A DNA stretch of 53,092 nucleotides from Deltaproteobacteria bacterium (GCA_016214995.1 JACRML010000005.1:1-53092), one strand, 5' to 3'. Counted from the stretch's first letter, positions 43,564 to 51,421 are shown. Notes: generated from the letters alone by a model not told the origin. Program-made: numbers and translations.

Positions 43564-43817
43564 CCGTAAAATAGCGATTAAAAACTTCGCTATTTTACAT
43601 CTTCCACTTGCAATCGCTTCGCAGCAAGTGAAGCCAGCCGATTTGCCCGACCCAAGCTTAGCTTGGGTGCCCCGACTTTGTTATCGGCCAATTTTTTGCT
43701 CCTCACCGTATAGGTGTCATACGGCTCGTAGCAAAAATGTCCTCTGCCTCGTCTGGCTGCCCCCGATAGAATCAATCGGGGGCAGTTTCCCCAAAAATCA
43801 ATGTCTATTTTTGGGTT
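43564..43817 (+). repeat. composite multi-hairpin element, copy X
   Basis: From left to right: hairpin GTAAAATAGCG/CGCTATTTTAC (43566-43598), hairpin CACTTGCAATCGC/GCAAGTG (43605-43630), conserved AGCCAGCCGATTTG, a CCCAAGC/GCTTGGG hairpin, conserved GTTATCGGCCAATTTTTTG, ACCGTAT/ATACGG, a CTGCCCCCGAT/ATCGGGGGCAG hairpin, and the CCCCAAAAATCAATGTCTAT hairpin (copy E, 43786-43817). The same order and fixed blocks occur inverted at 35837-36087, but the palindromes between fixed blocks differ. No gene is seen in 43548-43999. Confidence 0.8.
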
Positions 43818-43999
43818 CTACTGAAGTTATATCCGAATCATATTCTGCAAGATGGCCTAAGGGTAGCAAACCATTGCTTTAAAAAGCAAGCCTCAAAATT
43901 TATTTGCTCTGCAATTGACTGTTGTTATGCTTTATTATAAAGTATTTGAAATAATCCTTAAAGTAAGATACCTTATATACCTTCTCAAGCGGAGGAATT

Positions 44000-44881
44000 A
44001 TGATGTTTAAAGGTTCCATGACAGCGATTGTCACGCCCTTTAAAAACGGCAGGCTGGATGAAAAGGCATTTAAGGGATTGATTGAGTTCCAGATTAAAAA
44101 CGGCACGGACGGCATTGTGCCCTGCGGTACAACAGGGGAATCGGCAACGCTTTCATATGAAGAGCATGAAAGGGTTGTCGAGCTTGCCGTTGAGCATGTC
44201 AACGGAAGAATTCCTGTCATTGCCGGCACAGGTTCAAACTCCACTGCTGAAACCATTATGCTGACCAAACATGCAGAAAGGGCAGGGGCGGACGCAGCGC
44301 TTTTGATTACGCCTTATTATAATAAACCGACTCAGGAAGGGCTTTACCAGCATTATAAGGCAGCGGCGAAAGAAGTTAAGATACCGATTATTCTCTACAA
44401 TGTTCCCGGCAGAACCGGTGTTAATATGCTTCCGGAGACTGTTGCCAGATTGTCTGAAGTCAAAAATATTATTGGTATAAAAGAGGCGACAGGAAATCTC
44501 CAGCAGGTGAGCGATACTATTGAGCTGTGCAGAAAGGGTTTTATAATCCTTTCAGGAGATGATTTTATAACTTTGCCAATTTTGGGTATCGGCGGCCATG
44601 GTGTAATATCTGTTACCTCAAATATAACACCAAAGGATATAAAACAGATGTGCGATGCGTTTTTTGACGGCAACCTTGAAAAGGCAAGAAAACTACATTA
44701 TAAACTTCAGCCTTTGCACAGGGCCATGTTCATGGAGACAAACCCTATACCTGTCAAGACTGCCCTTGCCATGATGGGAAAGATAGAGGAGGAGCTCAGA
44801 CTGCCGCTCGTAAGGATGGGAGAGGTGAACAAGAAAAAACTGTGGAAGACACTGAATGATTACGGGGTAATAGGGTGCTAG
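44000..44881 (+). CDS. dapA: 4-hydroxy-tetrahydrodipicolinate synthase
   Basis: Condenses pyruvate with aspartate semialdehyde, the first committed step to diaminopimelate and lysine. The 293-residue TIM barrel has the GTTGES substrate loop, the proton-relay tyrosine and arginine in YNVPGRTGVNM, and the Schiff-base lysine in IGIKEATGN. Length is normal. Start ATG 44000 follows GGAGGAATT. dapB is 650 bases downstream on the same strand with a YqhA-like gene between. Confidence 0.97.
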   Translation: MMFKGSMTAIVTPFKNGRLDEKAFKGLIEFQIKNGTDGIVPCGTTGESATLSYEEHERVVELAVEHVNGRIPVIAGTGSNSTAETIMLTKHAERAGADAALLITPYYNKPTQEGLYQHYKAAAKEVKIPIILYNVPGRTGVNMLPETVARLSEVKNIIGIKEATGNLQQVSDTIELCRKGFIILSGDDFITLPILGIGGHGVISVTSNITPKDIKQMCDAFFDGNLEKARKLHYKLQPLHRAMFMETNPIPVKTALAMMGKIEEELRLPLVRMGEVNKKKLWKTLNDYGVIGC

Positions 44882-44942
44882 TTGTAAGTTGCAAAATCTT
44901 GGTGGATGGGGTTTTGCCTCAAACATTTTTTAATGGAGCAAA

Positions 44943-45410
44943 GTGCCTGTGAAAACTATTCTTGAAAATGCAAAATATGCCGTCATCCTTGCGGTATTAT
45001 CATCACTTGCGGCATCAGTTTCAATATTCATCTGGGCATCGGTAAAGATGCTGATTACTATCTATCATATGTTTACCGGTATATTTTCTACTGAGGCGAC
45101 AGGAACAACTGCCCATGCCGTGGCCATCTTGGATTCTTTCATACTTGCAGTCATACTTTACATATTTGCCATAGCCCTTTATGAATTATTCATCGGTGAA
45201 TTAAAGCTCCCTGAGTGGCTTGTTATAAAAGATCTGGATGACCTAAAGAAGAAACTCTCAAGCGTCATTGCCCTGATGCTTGCCGTAACATTTCTTGAAC
45301 ATCTGGCGGAATGGAGCGATCCACAGGGTACTTTAATGTTTGCTGTGGCAATAGGTGTCGTTATATTTGCGCTTGTCTTCTATATGAAAACTAAAGAGAA
45401 AAAGGAGTAG
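44943..45410 (+). CDS. YqhA (UPF0114) family membrane protein
   Basis: 155 residues with four membrane helices and the family layout: an ENAKYAVILAVLSSL start, an ILDSFILAVILYIFAIALYELFIGEL second pair and a KKLSSVIALMLAVTFLEH third segment. Function unknown. The GTG 44943 start is supported by GGAG four bases upstream. It sits between dapA and dapB but has no known link to lysine synthesis. Confidence 0.85.
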   Translation: MPVKTILENAKYAVILAVLSSLAASVSIFIWASVKMLITIYHMFTGIFSTEATGTTAHAVAILDSFILAVILYIFAIALYELFIGELKLPEWLVIKDLDDLKKKLSSVIALMLAVTFLEHLAEWSDPQGTLMFAVAIGVVIFALVFYMKTKEKKE

Positions 45411-45420
45411 AATATTATAA

Positions 45421-45516
45421 TTGCAAAATGCAGATTGAAGATTGCAAATTGCAAAATGTGTATTTGAGAGATTCAATTCAATTTAAAATTTGCACTTTGC
45501 ATTCTTCAATTTTCAA
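45421..45516. repeat. stutter-type palindrome before dapB
   Basis: Variants of ATTGCAAAATGCAGATTG and GATTGCAAATTGCAAAATG are followed by AAAATTTGCACTTTGCATTC and TTCAATTTTCAATGG. It ends at the ribosome site of dapB. Confidence 0.7.
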
Positions 45517-45530
45517 TGGAGCGGAGCGAT

Positions 45531-46211
45531 ATGGTCAAAATAGTTGTCACAGGCGCAGCAGGCAGGATGGGCAGGAGCATTATAAATGTTGTCAGAGAAA
45601 CCAATGAGACTGAGCTTGTTGGCGCAGTTGAGAGGCCCGGCTATGCTGATATCGGTAAAGATGCCGGAGAGGTTGCGGGTTCAGGAAAATTAGGTGTTAA
45701 ATTAACGGATAACTTTGAAAAAGCAATTAAAAAGGCTGACTGCGTTATTGATTTTACATTTCCAGAGGCAACCATGCACCACCTTGATATTGCGCTTAAG
45801 AGTGATGTTGCTATGGTCATCGGCACGACAGGCTTTTCCCACCACCAAAGAGAGAGATTGAAGGAGGTGGGAGGCCAGATGCAGATAGTGGCAGCTCCTA
45901 ACATGAGCGTGGGAGTGAACTTGCTGCTCAAGATTGTTTCTGATATGGCAAGAGTTCTGGGAAGAGATTATGATGTGGAAATAATTGAGGCCCATCACAG
46001 ACTGAAGAAAGATGCGATTCAAACCATAAGGGCAGGCGACATCGTAGGGGACCATACGATAATTTTCGGCGGTCTTGGCGAGAGGATGGAGGTAACACAC
46101 CGCGCCCAGTCCAGAGAGACATTTGCAAGGGGTGCGGTGAGGGCTGCCCAGTGGGTTGTAAAACAGCCAAAGGGGTTATATGATATGCAAGATGTACTTG
46201 GGCTTAAGTAG
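45531..46211 (+). CDS. dapB: 4-hydroxy-tetrahydrodipicolinate reductase, internally shortened
   Basis: Reduces dihydrodipicolinate with NAD(P)H. The 226 residues have the N-terminal dinucleotide loop VVTGAAGRMGRSI, VIDFTFPEA, GTTGFS, AAPNMSVGVN, the catalytic EAHHRLKKDA and the C-terminal AGDIVG...EVTHRAQSRETFARGA. However, the segment that always follows KKDA, starting with the substrate-binding PSGTA and running about 40 residues, is absent: the frame passes from KKDA (to residue 162) directly to IQTIRAGD. The protein is correspondingly shorter than the usual ~265. It may be inactive, or the gap may be an assembly or population variant. ATG 45531 has GGAGCGGAG upstream; ATG 45516 is possible. 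Confidence 0.88.
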   Translation: MVKIVVTGAAGRMGRSIINVVRETNETELVGAVERPGYADIGKDAGEVAGSGKLGVKLTDNFEKAIKKADCVIDFTFPEATMHHLDIALKSDVAMVIGTTGFSHHQRERLKEVGGQMQIVAAPNMSVGVNLLLKIVSDMARVLGRDYDVEIIEAHHRLKKDAIQTIRAGDIVGDHTIIFGGLGERMEVTHRAQSRETFARGAVRAAQWVVKQPKGLYDMQDVLGLK

Positions 46212-46337
46212 TTCACGCTGAAAAATGCCCATCTGCTTCGTTGCCTTCGTCACTGCGCTGCTCACATACCTAAAAGAGTATGCTCCGCTGCTCGCTCCTC
46301 GGCGCCTCGCATCTGGGACATTTTTGAGCGTGAACTA
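46209..46337. repeat. GTTCACGCT palindromic element after dapB
   Basis: The outer arms TAGTTCACGCTGAAAAATG (46209-46227) and CATTTTTGAGCGTGAACTA (46319-46337) are near-perfect inverted repeats. The interior has ATCTGCTTCGTTGCC, a CATAC/GTATG pair, GCTGCTCGCTCC and a GCATCTGGG mirror. Elements of this plan are common in deltaproteobacterial genomes (general knowledge). It starts at the dapB stop. Confidence 0.8.
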
Positions 46338-46370
46338 TATAAAGGCTATTTTTCAGTATCAAGTAAGTAA

Positions 46371-46410
46371 AGTCAGTTAACAGTCAACAGTCAGCAGTAA
46401 ACAGTAAAAA
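46371..46410. repeat. short tandem-like quasi-repeat
   Basis: AGTCAGTTAACAGTCAACAG and TCAGCAGTAAACAGTAAAA are variants of one 7-8-base word. It lies just before the DsbC-like gene. Confidence 0.5.
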
Positions 46411-46434
46411 TAATAAGCAAAAAGGAGAGGCTCA

Positions 46435-47211
46435 ATGAAAAAGATTTTTTTAATCCTAAATTTTATGCTTTTAGCTCCTGTTATTGCTACGATGGCTATG
46501 GATACTGCTTTTGCATTTCAAGGCCAGGGCTGTGGGCAAGAGTGCTCAACCTGCCACACTCTGTCAAAAGATGAAGCGAAAAAACTCATCAAAGCGGATG
46601 CGTTCAAGGCAGATGTTGCTGATGTAAGGATGTCGCCTGTAAAGGGATTATGGGAAATAGAAGTGGCAAAAGAAGGGCAGAAATTTTTAATTTATCTGGA
46701 CTTTGGCAAGAAATATTTGGTGGAGGGGAAATTCACTCTACTGGCGCAGCTTGGCAAACCTCCTGAGCTTAAGAAAGTCAATTTTTCTCAGATTCCGCTG
46801 GCTGACGCTGTGATAATGGGCGACCCAAAGGCAAAGACGAAGATAATAGTCTTTGACGACGTGGACTGTCCTTATTGCAAGAAGCTCCACGAGGAGATAA
46901 AAAAGATTCTGGAAACAAGAAAGGATGTAGCATTTTATATAAAACTTTTCCCGCTGGATATACATCCTGAGGCGTATGAAAAGAGCAAGTCAATCATCTG
47001 CAATAAAAAATCTGTAAAGCTATTGGATGATGCCTTTGCAGGAAAAAAACTTCCAAAATCTGACTGTGAGACCAAAGAAGTAGATGAAAATATAAAACTC
47101 GGAAAGTCTCTTGGTATCGGAGGAACACCAACCATTATCTTCCCTGACGGCAGGCTGCTTCCCGGGTATATGGAAGGCCCGGCCCTGTTAAAGATGCTGG
47201 AAACACCTTAA
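46435..47211 (+). CDS. DsbC/DsbG-like periplasmic thiol protein with CXXCH motif
   Basis: 258 residues with signal peptide (to about 27). The mature N-terminus starts with GCGQECSTCHTLSKDEA, which contains a haem c-type motif (C37-x-x-C40-H41). A DsbC-like dimerisation region (about 45-110) leads to a thioredoxin-fold domain with active site CPYC (145-148) and cis-proline segment GIGGTPTII. It should isomerise or reduce disulfides in the periplasm, and may carry haem or act on apocytochromes. AAAGGAGAGG precedes ATG 46435. It is immediately followed, in convergent orientation, by chlorite dismutase. Confidence 0.88.
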   Translation: MKKIFLILNFMLLAPVIATMAMDTAFAFQGQGCGQECSTCHTLSKDEAKKLIKADAFKADVADVRMSPVKGLWEIEVAKEGQKFLIYLDFGKKYLVEGKFTLLAQLGKPPELKKVNFSQIPLADAVIMGDPKAKTKIIVFDDVDCPYCKKLHEEIKKILETRKDVAFYIKLFPLDIHPEAYEKSKSIICNKKSVKLLDDAFAGKKLPKSDCETKEVDENIKLGKSLGIGGTPTIIFPDGRLLPGYMEGPALLKMLETP

Positions 47212-47261
47212 CCCATGATAAAAACCTTCAGGGGCAGGCTCTGGGTTAATCTAAAATCAAA

Positions 47262-48095
47262 CTACTTGGACAATATTGCCAGGATTTCGTCTAGGCTTCT
47301 TATGGTACCCAGAACCGTAGGGGAGCCATACTGTTTGTTGTGATTGTCCTCCTCAACAGTTCTCAAACCAATAACCAGATTATTGAAGTTATCCAGGCGG
47401 TTAGTCTCAAAGTAGGTAATAAAATCCAGGTCGTCAAGGCCTGTGGAGTGGTAAAGTTTCCTTTGCACCGTATTTAGGAATGCCAATGTAGGTGCAGTGT
47501 GTTCCTTAATCATCCTTGTTCTGCCATCAACTGGGGTATTCCACCACTTAGAGTCTTTCCTTGTAGGGATGACTATAACGTATTGCCTGGGACTCTCAGG
47601 TTTACCAGCCTTTAATATTGGAAGCTGGTCAGCCATCTCAGGCTTAGTGGCATAGTTCAGCGCCTTGGTAATCCCTACAAAGGTATCTGTGTTGGTGAGA
47701 TACTTCCCCATAGTAGTGGCCATCAGGTCAGTGATGAAATTCTGGTTATTGATTAGTTCATAGGAATGGATTCTCAGGAAGAAATCTGTCTTTTCTGATA
47801 ATCCCCTGGTAAGGTAAGTATCAACCGCCACTCTATTCTGGTGGGCTGTGAAAACATCCTTAACTTCTTGGGCTGCCTTTTGCTTGGTCATACTGTCCAG
47901 TTGATTCCAGGCATGATCTAACTTAAACATGGCAAAGGTTCCAAAAACACCCGTGTCTGCCAAGATCTTTGCCTTGTCTATCATCATAGGTGCCATCATC
48001 TCGCCTGATTTCATCTCGGCAGAATTAACACCGTTGATTAGAAAAATCACAAATAAAAGTTGTATGCCTATCAATGCTATTGTCTTCTTAAACAT
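47262..48095 (-). CDS. cld: periplasmic chlorite dismutase
   Basis: 277 residues with signal peptide (to about 25, NSA|EM). The mature protein matches the long, pentameric lineage of chlorite dismutases: GVFGTFAMFKLDHAW, the YLTRGLSEKTDFFLRIH block and RKLYHSTGLDDLDFITYFET. The proximal haem ligand His199 (KEHT) and the distal catalytic arginine Arg212 (VQRK) are both present at the family's 13-residue spacing. It would split chlorite into chloride and O2. In Nitrospira and perchlorate reducers this enzyme removes chlorite; no (per)chlorate reductase is in this window. AAGGAGGGA precedes ATG 48095. Next upstream on the same strand is periplasmic MsrAB. Confidence 0.93.
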   Translation of the reverse strand: MFKKTIALIGIQLLFVIFLINGVNSAEMKSGEMMAPMMIDKAKILADTGVFGTFAMFKLDHAWNQLDSMTKQKAAQEVKDVFTAHQNRVAVDTYLTRGLSEKTDFFLRIHSYELINNQNFITDLMATTMGKYLTNTDTFVGITKALNYATKPEMADQLPILKAGKPESPRQYVIVIPTRKDSKWWNTPVDGRTRMIKEHTAPTLAFLNTVQRKLYHSTGLDDLDFITYFETNRLDNFNNLVIGLRTVEEDNHNKQYGSPTVLGTIRSLDEILAILSK

Positions 48096-48152
48096 CTTTA
48101 ATCCCTCCTTTTTATTTTTAGTATTTTTAAGATCACCATTAGGATTGGAGAA

Positions 48153-49268
48153 CTATTTAAACAGCCCCTTATACCTCCCATACCCTTCCTTTTCTAAGTC
48201 CTCTTTTGGAATAAATCTTAAGGCTGCGGAGTTCATGCAGTAGCGTAAGCCTGTTGGTTTTGGGCCGTCATTAAAAACATGCCCAAGGTGTGAATCAGCG
48301 TTTTTGCTCCTGACTTCTGTTCTTTTCATAAATAAACCCCTGTCCTCTTTTTCAACAATATTTTTCGGCTCAAGGGGTTTTGTGAAACTTGGCCAGCCTG
48401 TGCCTGAATCAAATTTATCAATGGAACTAAAGAGCGCCTCGCCTGAAACTATGTCAACATATATGCCTTGTTTTTTGTTGTCCCAGTATTCGTTTTTGAA
48501 TGGCGGCTCAGTGCCGTTTTGCTGAGTTACTTTATATTGAAGCGGTGTTAATTTTTTCTTCAGTTCCTCATCAGATGGCTTTTTAAAACCTTCATTGGGC
48601 GCAGTCCCCTGATTTAAACCTTCAGGCGCATGCCTTTCTTCAATCCCCCATATCTTTTTTATATACTCGTCCCGTCCAGAGCCTCTCCTGTAATATTTGT
48701 ATCTTATCGGGTTCTTTTTATAATAATCCTGATGATAGTCCTCTGCTTTATAAAATGCCTCAAACTTTAATATCTTTGTGGCAATTGGTTTATCGTATTT
48801 CCCGGATTTGGCAAGTCTTTGCTTTGACATTTCTGCTGTCCGTTTTTGCTCATCATTGTGATAGAAAATGGCGGATGCATACTGCTGACCCCTGTCAACA
48901 AATGAGCCGCCAGCGTCTGTTGGGTCTATCTGATGCCAGAACACATCCAGAAGTTTTTCATAGTTTACCTTGTCAGGGTCATATGCAATCTGTATTGCCT
49001 CATAATGTCCTGTTGCGCCGGATGAGACCTCTTCATAGGTGGGGTTTTGCTTACTGCCGCCTGTATATCCTGATGTAACCTCAACAACGTCGTCCAGTTT
49101 TTCAAACGGAGGCTCCATGCACCAGAAACACCCGCCTGCAAATGTTGCGGTCTCAAGTTTTTTGTTTTCAGACTTCATAGGCAAACTTCCTTTTGGCATC
49201 TCTGCATTTGAGCAGCCTGCTGAAATTAAAAACAGGAAGAGAATTGTTAAAAGTAATTTGTGCATCAT
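48153..49268 (-). CDS. msrAB: peptide methionine sulfoxide reductase MsrA-MsrB fusion lipoprotein
   Basis: 371 residues. A lipobox (LISAGC) shows it is a membrane-anchored periplasmic protein. The MsrA domain (about 40-200) has the active site [10 protein letters not shown]. The MsrB domain (about 240-365) has [18 protein letters not shown] and the catalytic cysteine in [12 protein letters not shown], without the zinc cysteines, as in PilB-type fusions. Together they repair both stereoisomers of methionine sulfoxide. Encoded 57 bases upstream of chlorite dismutase. The start is uncertain: AGGAGGTGAT lies about 17 bases before ATG 49268, longer than usual, and a GTG at 49286 overlaps it. Confidence 0.95.
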   Translation of the reverse strand: MMHKLLLTILFLFLISAGCSNAEMPKGSLPMKSENKKLETATFAGGCFWCMEPPFEKLDDVVEVTSGYTGGSKQNPTYEEVSSGATGHYEAIQIAYDPDKVNYEKLLDVFWHQIDPTDAGGSFVDRGQQYASAIFYHNDEQKRTAEMSKQRLAKSGKYDKPIATKILKFEAFYKAEDYHQDYYKKNPIRYKYYRRGSGRDEYIKKIWGIEERHAPEGLNQGTAPNEGFKKPSDEELKKKLTPLQYKVTQQNGTEPPFKNEYWDNKKQGIYVDIVSGEALFSSIDKFDSGTGWPSFTKPLEPKNIVEKEDRGLFMKRTEVRSKNADSHLGHVFNDGPKPTGLRYCMNSAALRFIPKEDLEKEGYGRYKGLFK

Positions 49269-49369
49269 GTTAATAATAAATATCACCTCCTATTTTAAAA
49301 TCTGGAAGTAATTGTAGTCTAAATAAGAAAGTAATGTGTCAGGATAATGTAAAAATTTGTAAAAAGATG

Positions 49370-50428
49370 TCAATCTATAAACTTATAACCATATCCATGT
49401 ATTGTAAGGATGTGAAAGGGATTATGTGGGTTATCTTCTACCTTTTTTCTAAGTTTAAGTATGTGGTTGTCTACCGTTCTGGTTGTAGGAAAGAGATTAT
49501 ATCCCCAGACCTTCTCGAGCATCTTATCTCTTGATACGGTTAACCCTTTATTTTCTATGAGAAGTTTTATTATCTCAAATTCTAAAGAGGTGAGTTCTAA
49601 TTCCTTGCCATTTTTGGTTGCCCTGAAATGGGAAAAGTCTATCTCCACATTTCCAAATCTATAGACCTCTAACTTAATAGATTTACCTCTGCGGAGGACA
49701 GCCCTTATCCTTGCCAGTAGTTCCTTTATCCCAAAGGGTTTAGTGATATAATCATCAGCGCCCATCTCAAGTCCGAGCACCTTATCTATCTCTTGACTCT
49801 TGGCAGTAAGCATAATGATTGGTATCTCCAGCCTTTGCTCTCTGAGTCTGCGACATACCTCCAAACCGTCCATATCAGGCAGCATAATATCCAGTATAAT
49901 GAGGTCAGGTTTCTTAGTTCCTGCTGTTTTCAATCCATCTGTGCCTGTGCCGCCGGTTATTACCTCGTAACCTTCGTAACATAGATTATCCTTAAGCCCC
50001 ATCAAAAGGTCTTTATCATCCTCTATTATCAGTATCTTCTTTTTATCCGGCTCATTGCCATCCCTTGCCGCATGGAGAAGTTGATAATCGCGCTTGAATA
50101 AGTATATATCTCTGACAGGAAGATTTTTGCGTTTTAAAGTATGCAGTCCTTGCTCCAATGCCGCTTTAGGATTAAAAGAGTAATCCCTCATCGTGAGGTC
50201 CATTGCCATCTCATTTTCTATATTTAAGATATGGGTCTCTATATCATTTACAAGCATGGCGGTTGAATTTCTTATACCCTCCTTCACCATCTCATTCATA
50301 AGGACTGCCCTTGATTTGACTGTCTGGAAACCCAGATAGACAAGTATAACAGTTGGAAGGATAATACACAGGATATATATGAAAAGTAATTTTAATCTGT
50401 TTGAAGGCTTTTTATAAACACCTGTCAT
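49370..50428 (-). CDS. membrane-anchored OmpR-type response regulator (chimera)
   Basis: 352 residues in three parts. Residues 1-125 look like the start of a sensor histidine kinase: one membrane helix (about 13-37, FIYILCIILPTVILVYLGF), then a coiled, amphipathic region (NDIETHILNIENEM). From about 130 a complete receiver begins (KILIIEDDKD; phosphoacceptor Asp180 in LILDIMLPD; Lys230 in YITKPFG). Residues about 255-350 are an OmpR/PhoB winged helix (RTVDNHILKLRKKVED). The HAMP, HisKA and ATPase parts of a kinase are missing. The result would tether a DNA-binding regulator to the membrane. No separate kinase gene is adjacent. It is either a true membrane-bound regulator or a deletion product of a kinase-regulator pair. 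Confidence 0.85.
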   Translation of the reverse strand: MTGVYKKPSNRLKLLFIYILCIILPTVILVYLGFQTVKSRAVLMNEMVKEGIRNSTAMLVNDIETHILNIENEMAMDLTMRDYSFNPKAALEQGLHTLKRKNLPVRDIYLFKRDYQLLHAARDGNEPDKKKILIIEDDKDLLMGLKDNLCYEGYEVITGGTGTDGLKTAGTKKPDLIILDIMLPDMDGLEVCRRLREQRLEIPIIMLTAKSQEIDKVLGLEMGADDYITKPFGIKELLARIRAVLRRGKSIKLEVYRFGNVEIDFSHFRATKNGKELELTSLEFEIIKLLIENKGLTVSRDKMLEKVWGYNLFPTTRTVDNHILKLRKKVEDNPHNPFHILTIHGYGYKFID

Positions 50429-50551
50429 ATATTTATAACCCTTTGCAATAATAACCCAAAATATGAAATCCTTTCCACTGTAAAAATTCTAACTTTTGAC
50501 AAAGTTTAATTAGCCTTGCAAACAGATGCCGGTTCGGGTATAGATATTCCC

Positions 50552-51283
50552 GTGAGATATTATCCCATCTTTCTTGATATAAAGAGAAAACCCTGTGTTG
50601 TGATAGGCGGGGGAAATGTTGCAGAGAGGAAGGTTTTATCACTTCTTGATGCCGGAGCTAAGGTTTTAGTCATCAGCCCAAAACTTACCTCTGCATTAAA
50701 AAGGCTTGCGGGTAAAAAAACAATTGGATACCGCAATAAATCTTATGAGCAAGGAGATTTAAAAGGTTTTTTTCTGGCTTATAGCGCCACCAATGACCCG
50801 GCGGCAAATGAATCGGTATTTCATGAGGCGAAAAAGCGGGGCATACTCTTAAATGTTGTGGATGTGCCGGAGCTATGCAATTTCATAGTGCCTTCGGTTG
50901 TAGACAGGGGGGACCTTTTAATAGCAATATCTACCTCTGGCAGAAGCCCTGCCATGGCCAAGAAGATAAGACAGCAATTGGAAAAGGAATTCGGCTGGGA
51001 ATATGCTGCATTCCTTGAGATTATGGGCAAGGTAAGAGATAAGATATTGACCCTTGACAAATCATCAGATGCTTTGTCAGGGACAAAGCAGAGCAGGTGT
51101 TTTGATGAAACAAAACACACAATTTGTCAAGGGTTGACCAAGAGCAATAAATTTGATAAAAATAAGAAGATATTTGAAAGCATTGTAAACTCACCCATGC
51201 TGGAATGGATAAGGCATGGGAAAAAGAAAGAGATAGATAAGTTTATTAAAGAGGCATTGGAGAAAGCAGGTTCCGGGCTATAG
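50552..51283 (+). CDS. siroheme synthase N-domain (precorrin-2 dehydrogenase) with repeat insertion
   Basis: 243 residues from GTG 50552 (VRYYPIFLD, the usual family start); a TTG at 50516 would add 12 residues. It oxidises precorrin-2 to sirohydrochlorin with NAD+, and in the CysG/Met8 style may also insert iron. It has the dinucleotide loop VVIGGGNVAERKVLSLL, the YSATNDPAANESV segment, VPELCNFIVPS and the SGRSPAMAKKIRQQLE helix. Between KVRDKI and the C-terminal NKKIFESIVNSP helix, where homologues have only a few residues, the gene carries about 30 extra codons that coincide exactly with a palindromic element (51046-51137). The frame is kept. ccsB and hemA follow in a tetrapyrrole cluster. 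Confidence 0.9.
   Translation: MRYYPIFLDIKRKPCVVIGGGNVAERKVLSLLDAGAKVLVISPKLTSALKRLAGKKTIGYRNKSYEQGDLKGFFLAYSATNDPAANESVFHEAKKRGILLNVVDVPELCNFIVPSVVDRGDLLIAISTSGRSPAMAKKIRQQLEKEFGWEYAAFLEIMGKVRDKILTLDKSSDALSGTKQSRCFDETKHTICQGLTKSNKFDKNKKIFESIVNSPMLEWIRHGKKKEIDKFIKEALEKAGSGL
51046..51137. repeat. three-way-junction palindromic element, copy 2, inside a gene
   Basis: The ends ATTGACCCTTGACAAA and TTTGTCAAGGGTTGA are identical to those of copy 1 (3167-3260). The outer stem is 13 bp (51050-51062 with 51122-51134). Inside are two hairpins: TGCTTTGTC/GACAAAGCA (51070-51090) and GTGTTTTG/CAAAACAC (51097-51118), different in sequence from those of copy 1 but in the same arrangement. It encodes LTLDKSSDALSG...CQGL in siroheme synthase. 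Confidence 0.88.
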
Positions 51284-51288
51284 ATTAT

Positions 51289-51418
51289 GGGTAAATGCAA
51301 AAATAAAAAATCAAAACACAAAATGACAAATTAAAACTTAAAAATTTTTATATTTTGATTTGTATTTTTGATTTTTTATTTCTATTTTTCCTATCACCTA
51401 TGACCTATAACCTGTTTT
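51289..51418. repeat. AT-rich stutter-type palindrome before ccsB
   Basis: Variants of AAAAATAAAAAATCAAAAC and AAATGACAAATTAAAAC mirror ATATTTTGATTTGTATTTTT and GATTTTTTATTTCTATTTTT. A final CCTATGACCTATAACCTG repeats one word twice. It fills the gap to ATG 51422. Confidence 0.65.
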
Positions 51419-51421
51419 AAA

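Noticed and set aside
48153-49268. Selenoprotein candidates given tRNA-Sec (MsrA, peroxiredoxin)
   Set aside because: Their active sites use ordinary cysteine codons (GGCFWC, FICPTE) and no in-frame TGA with a homologous extension was seen in this window.
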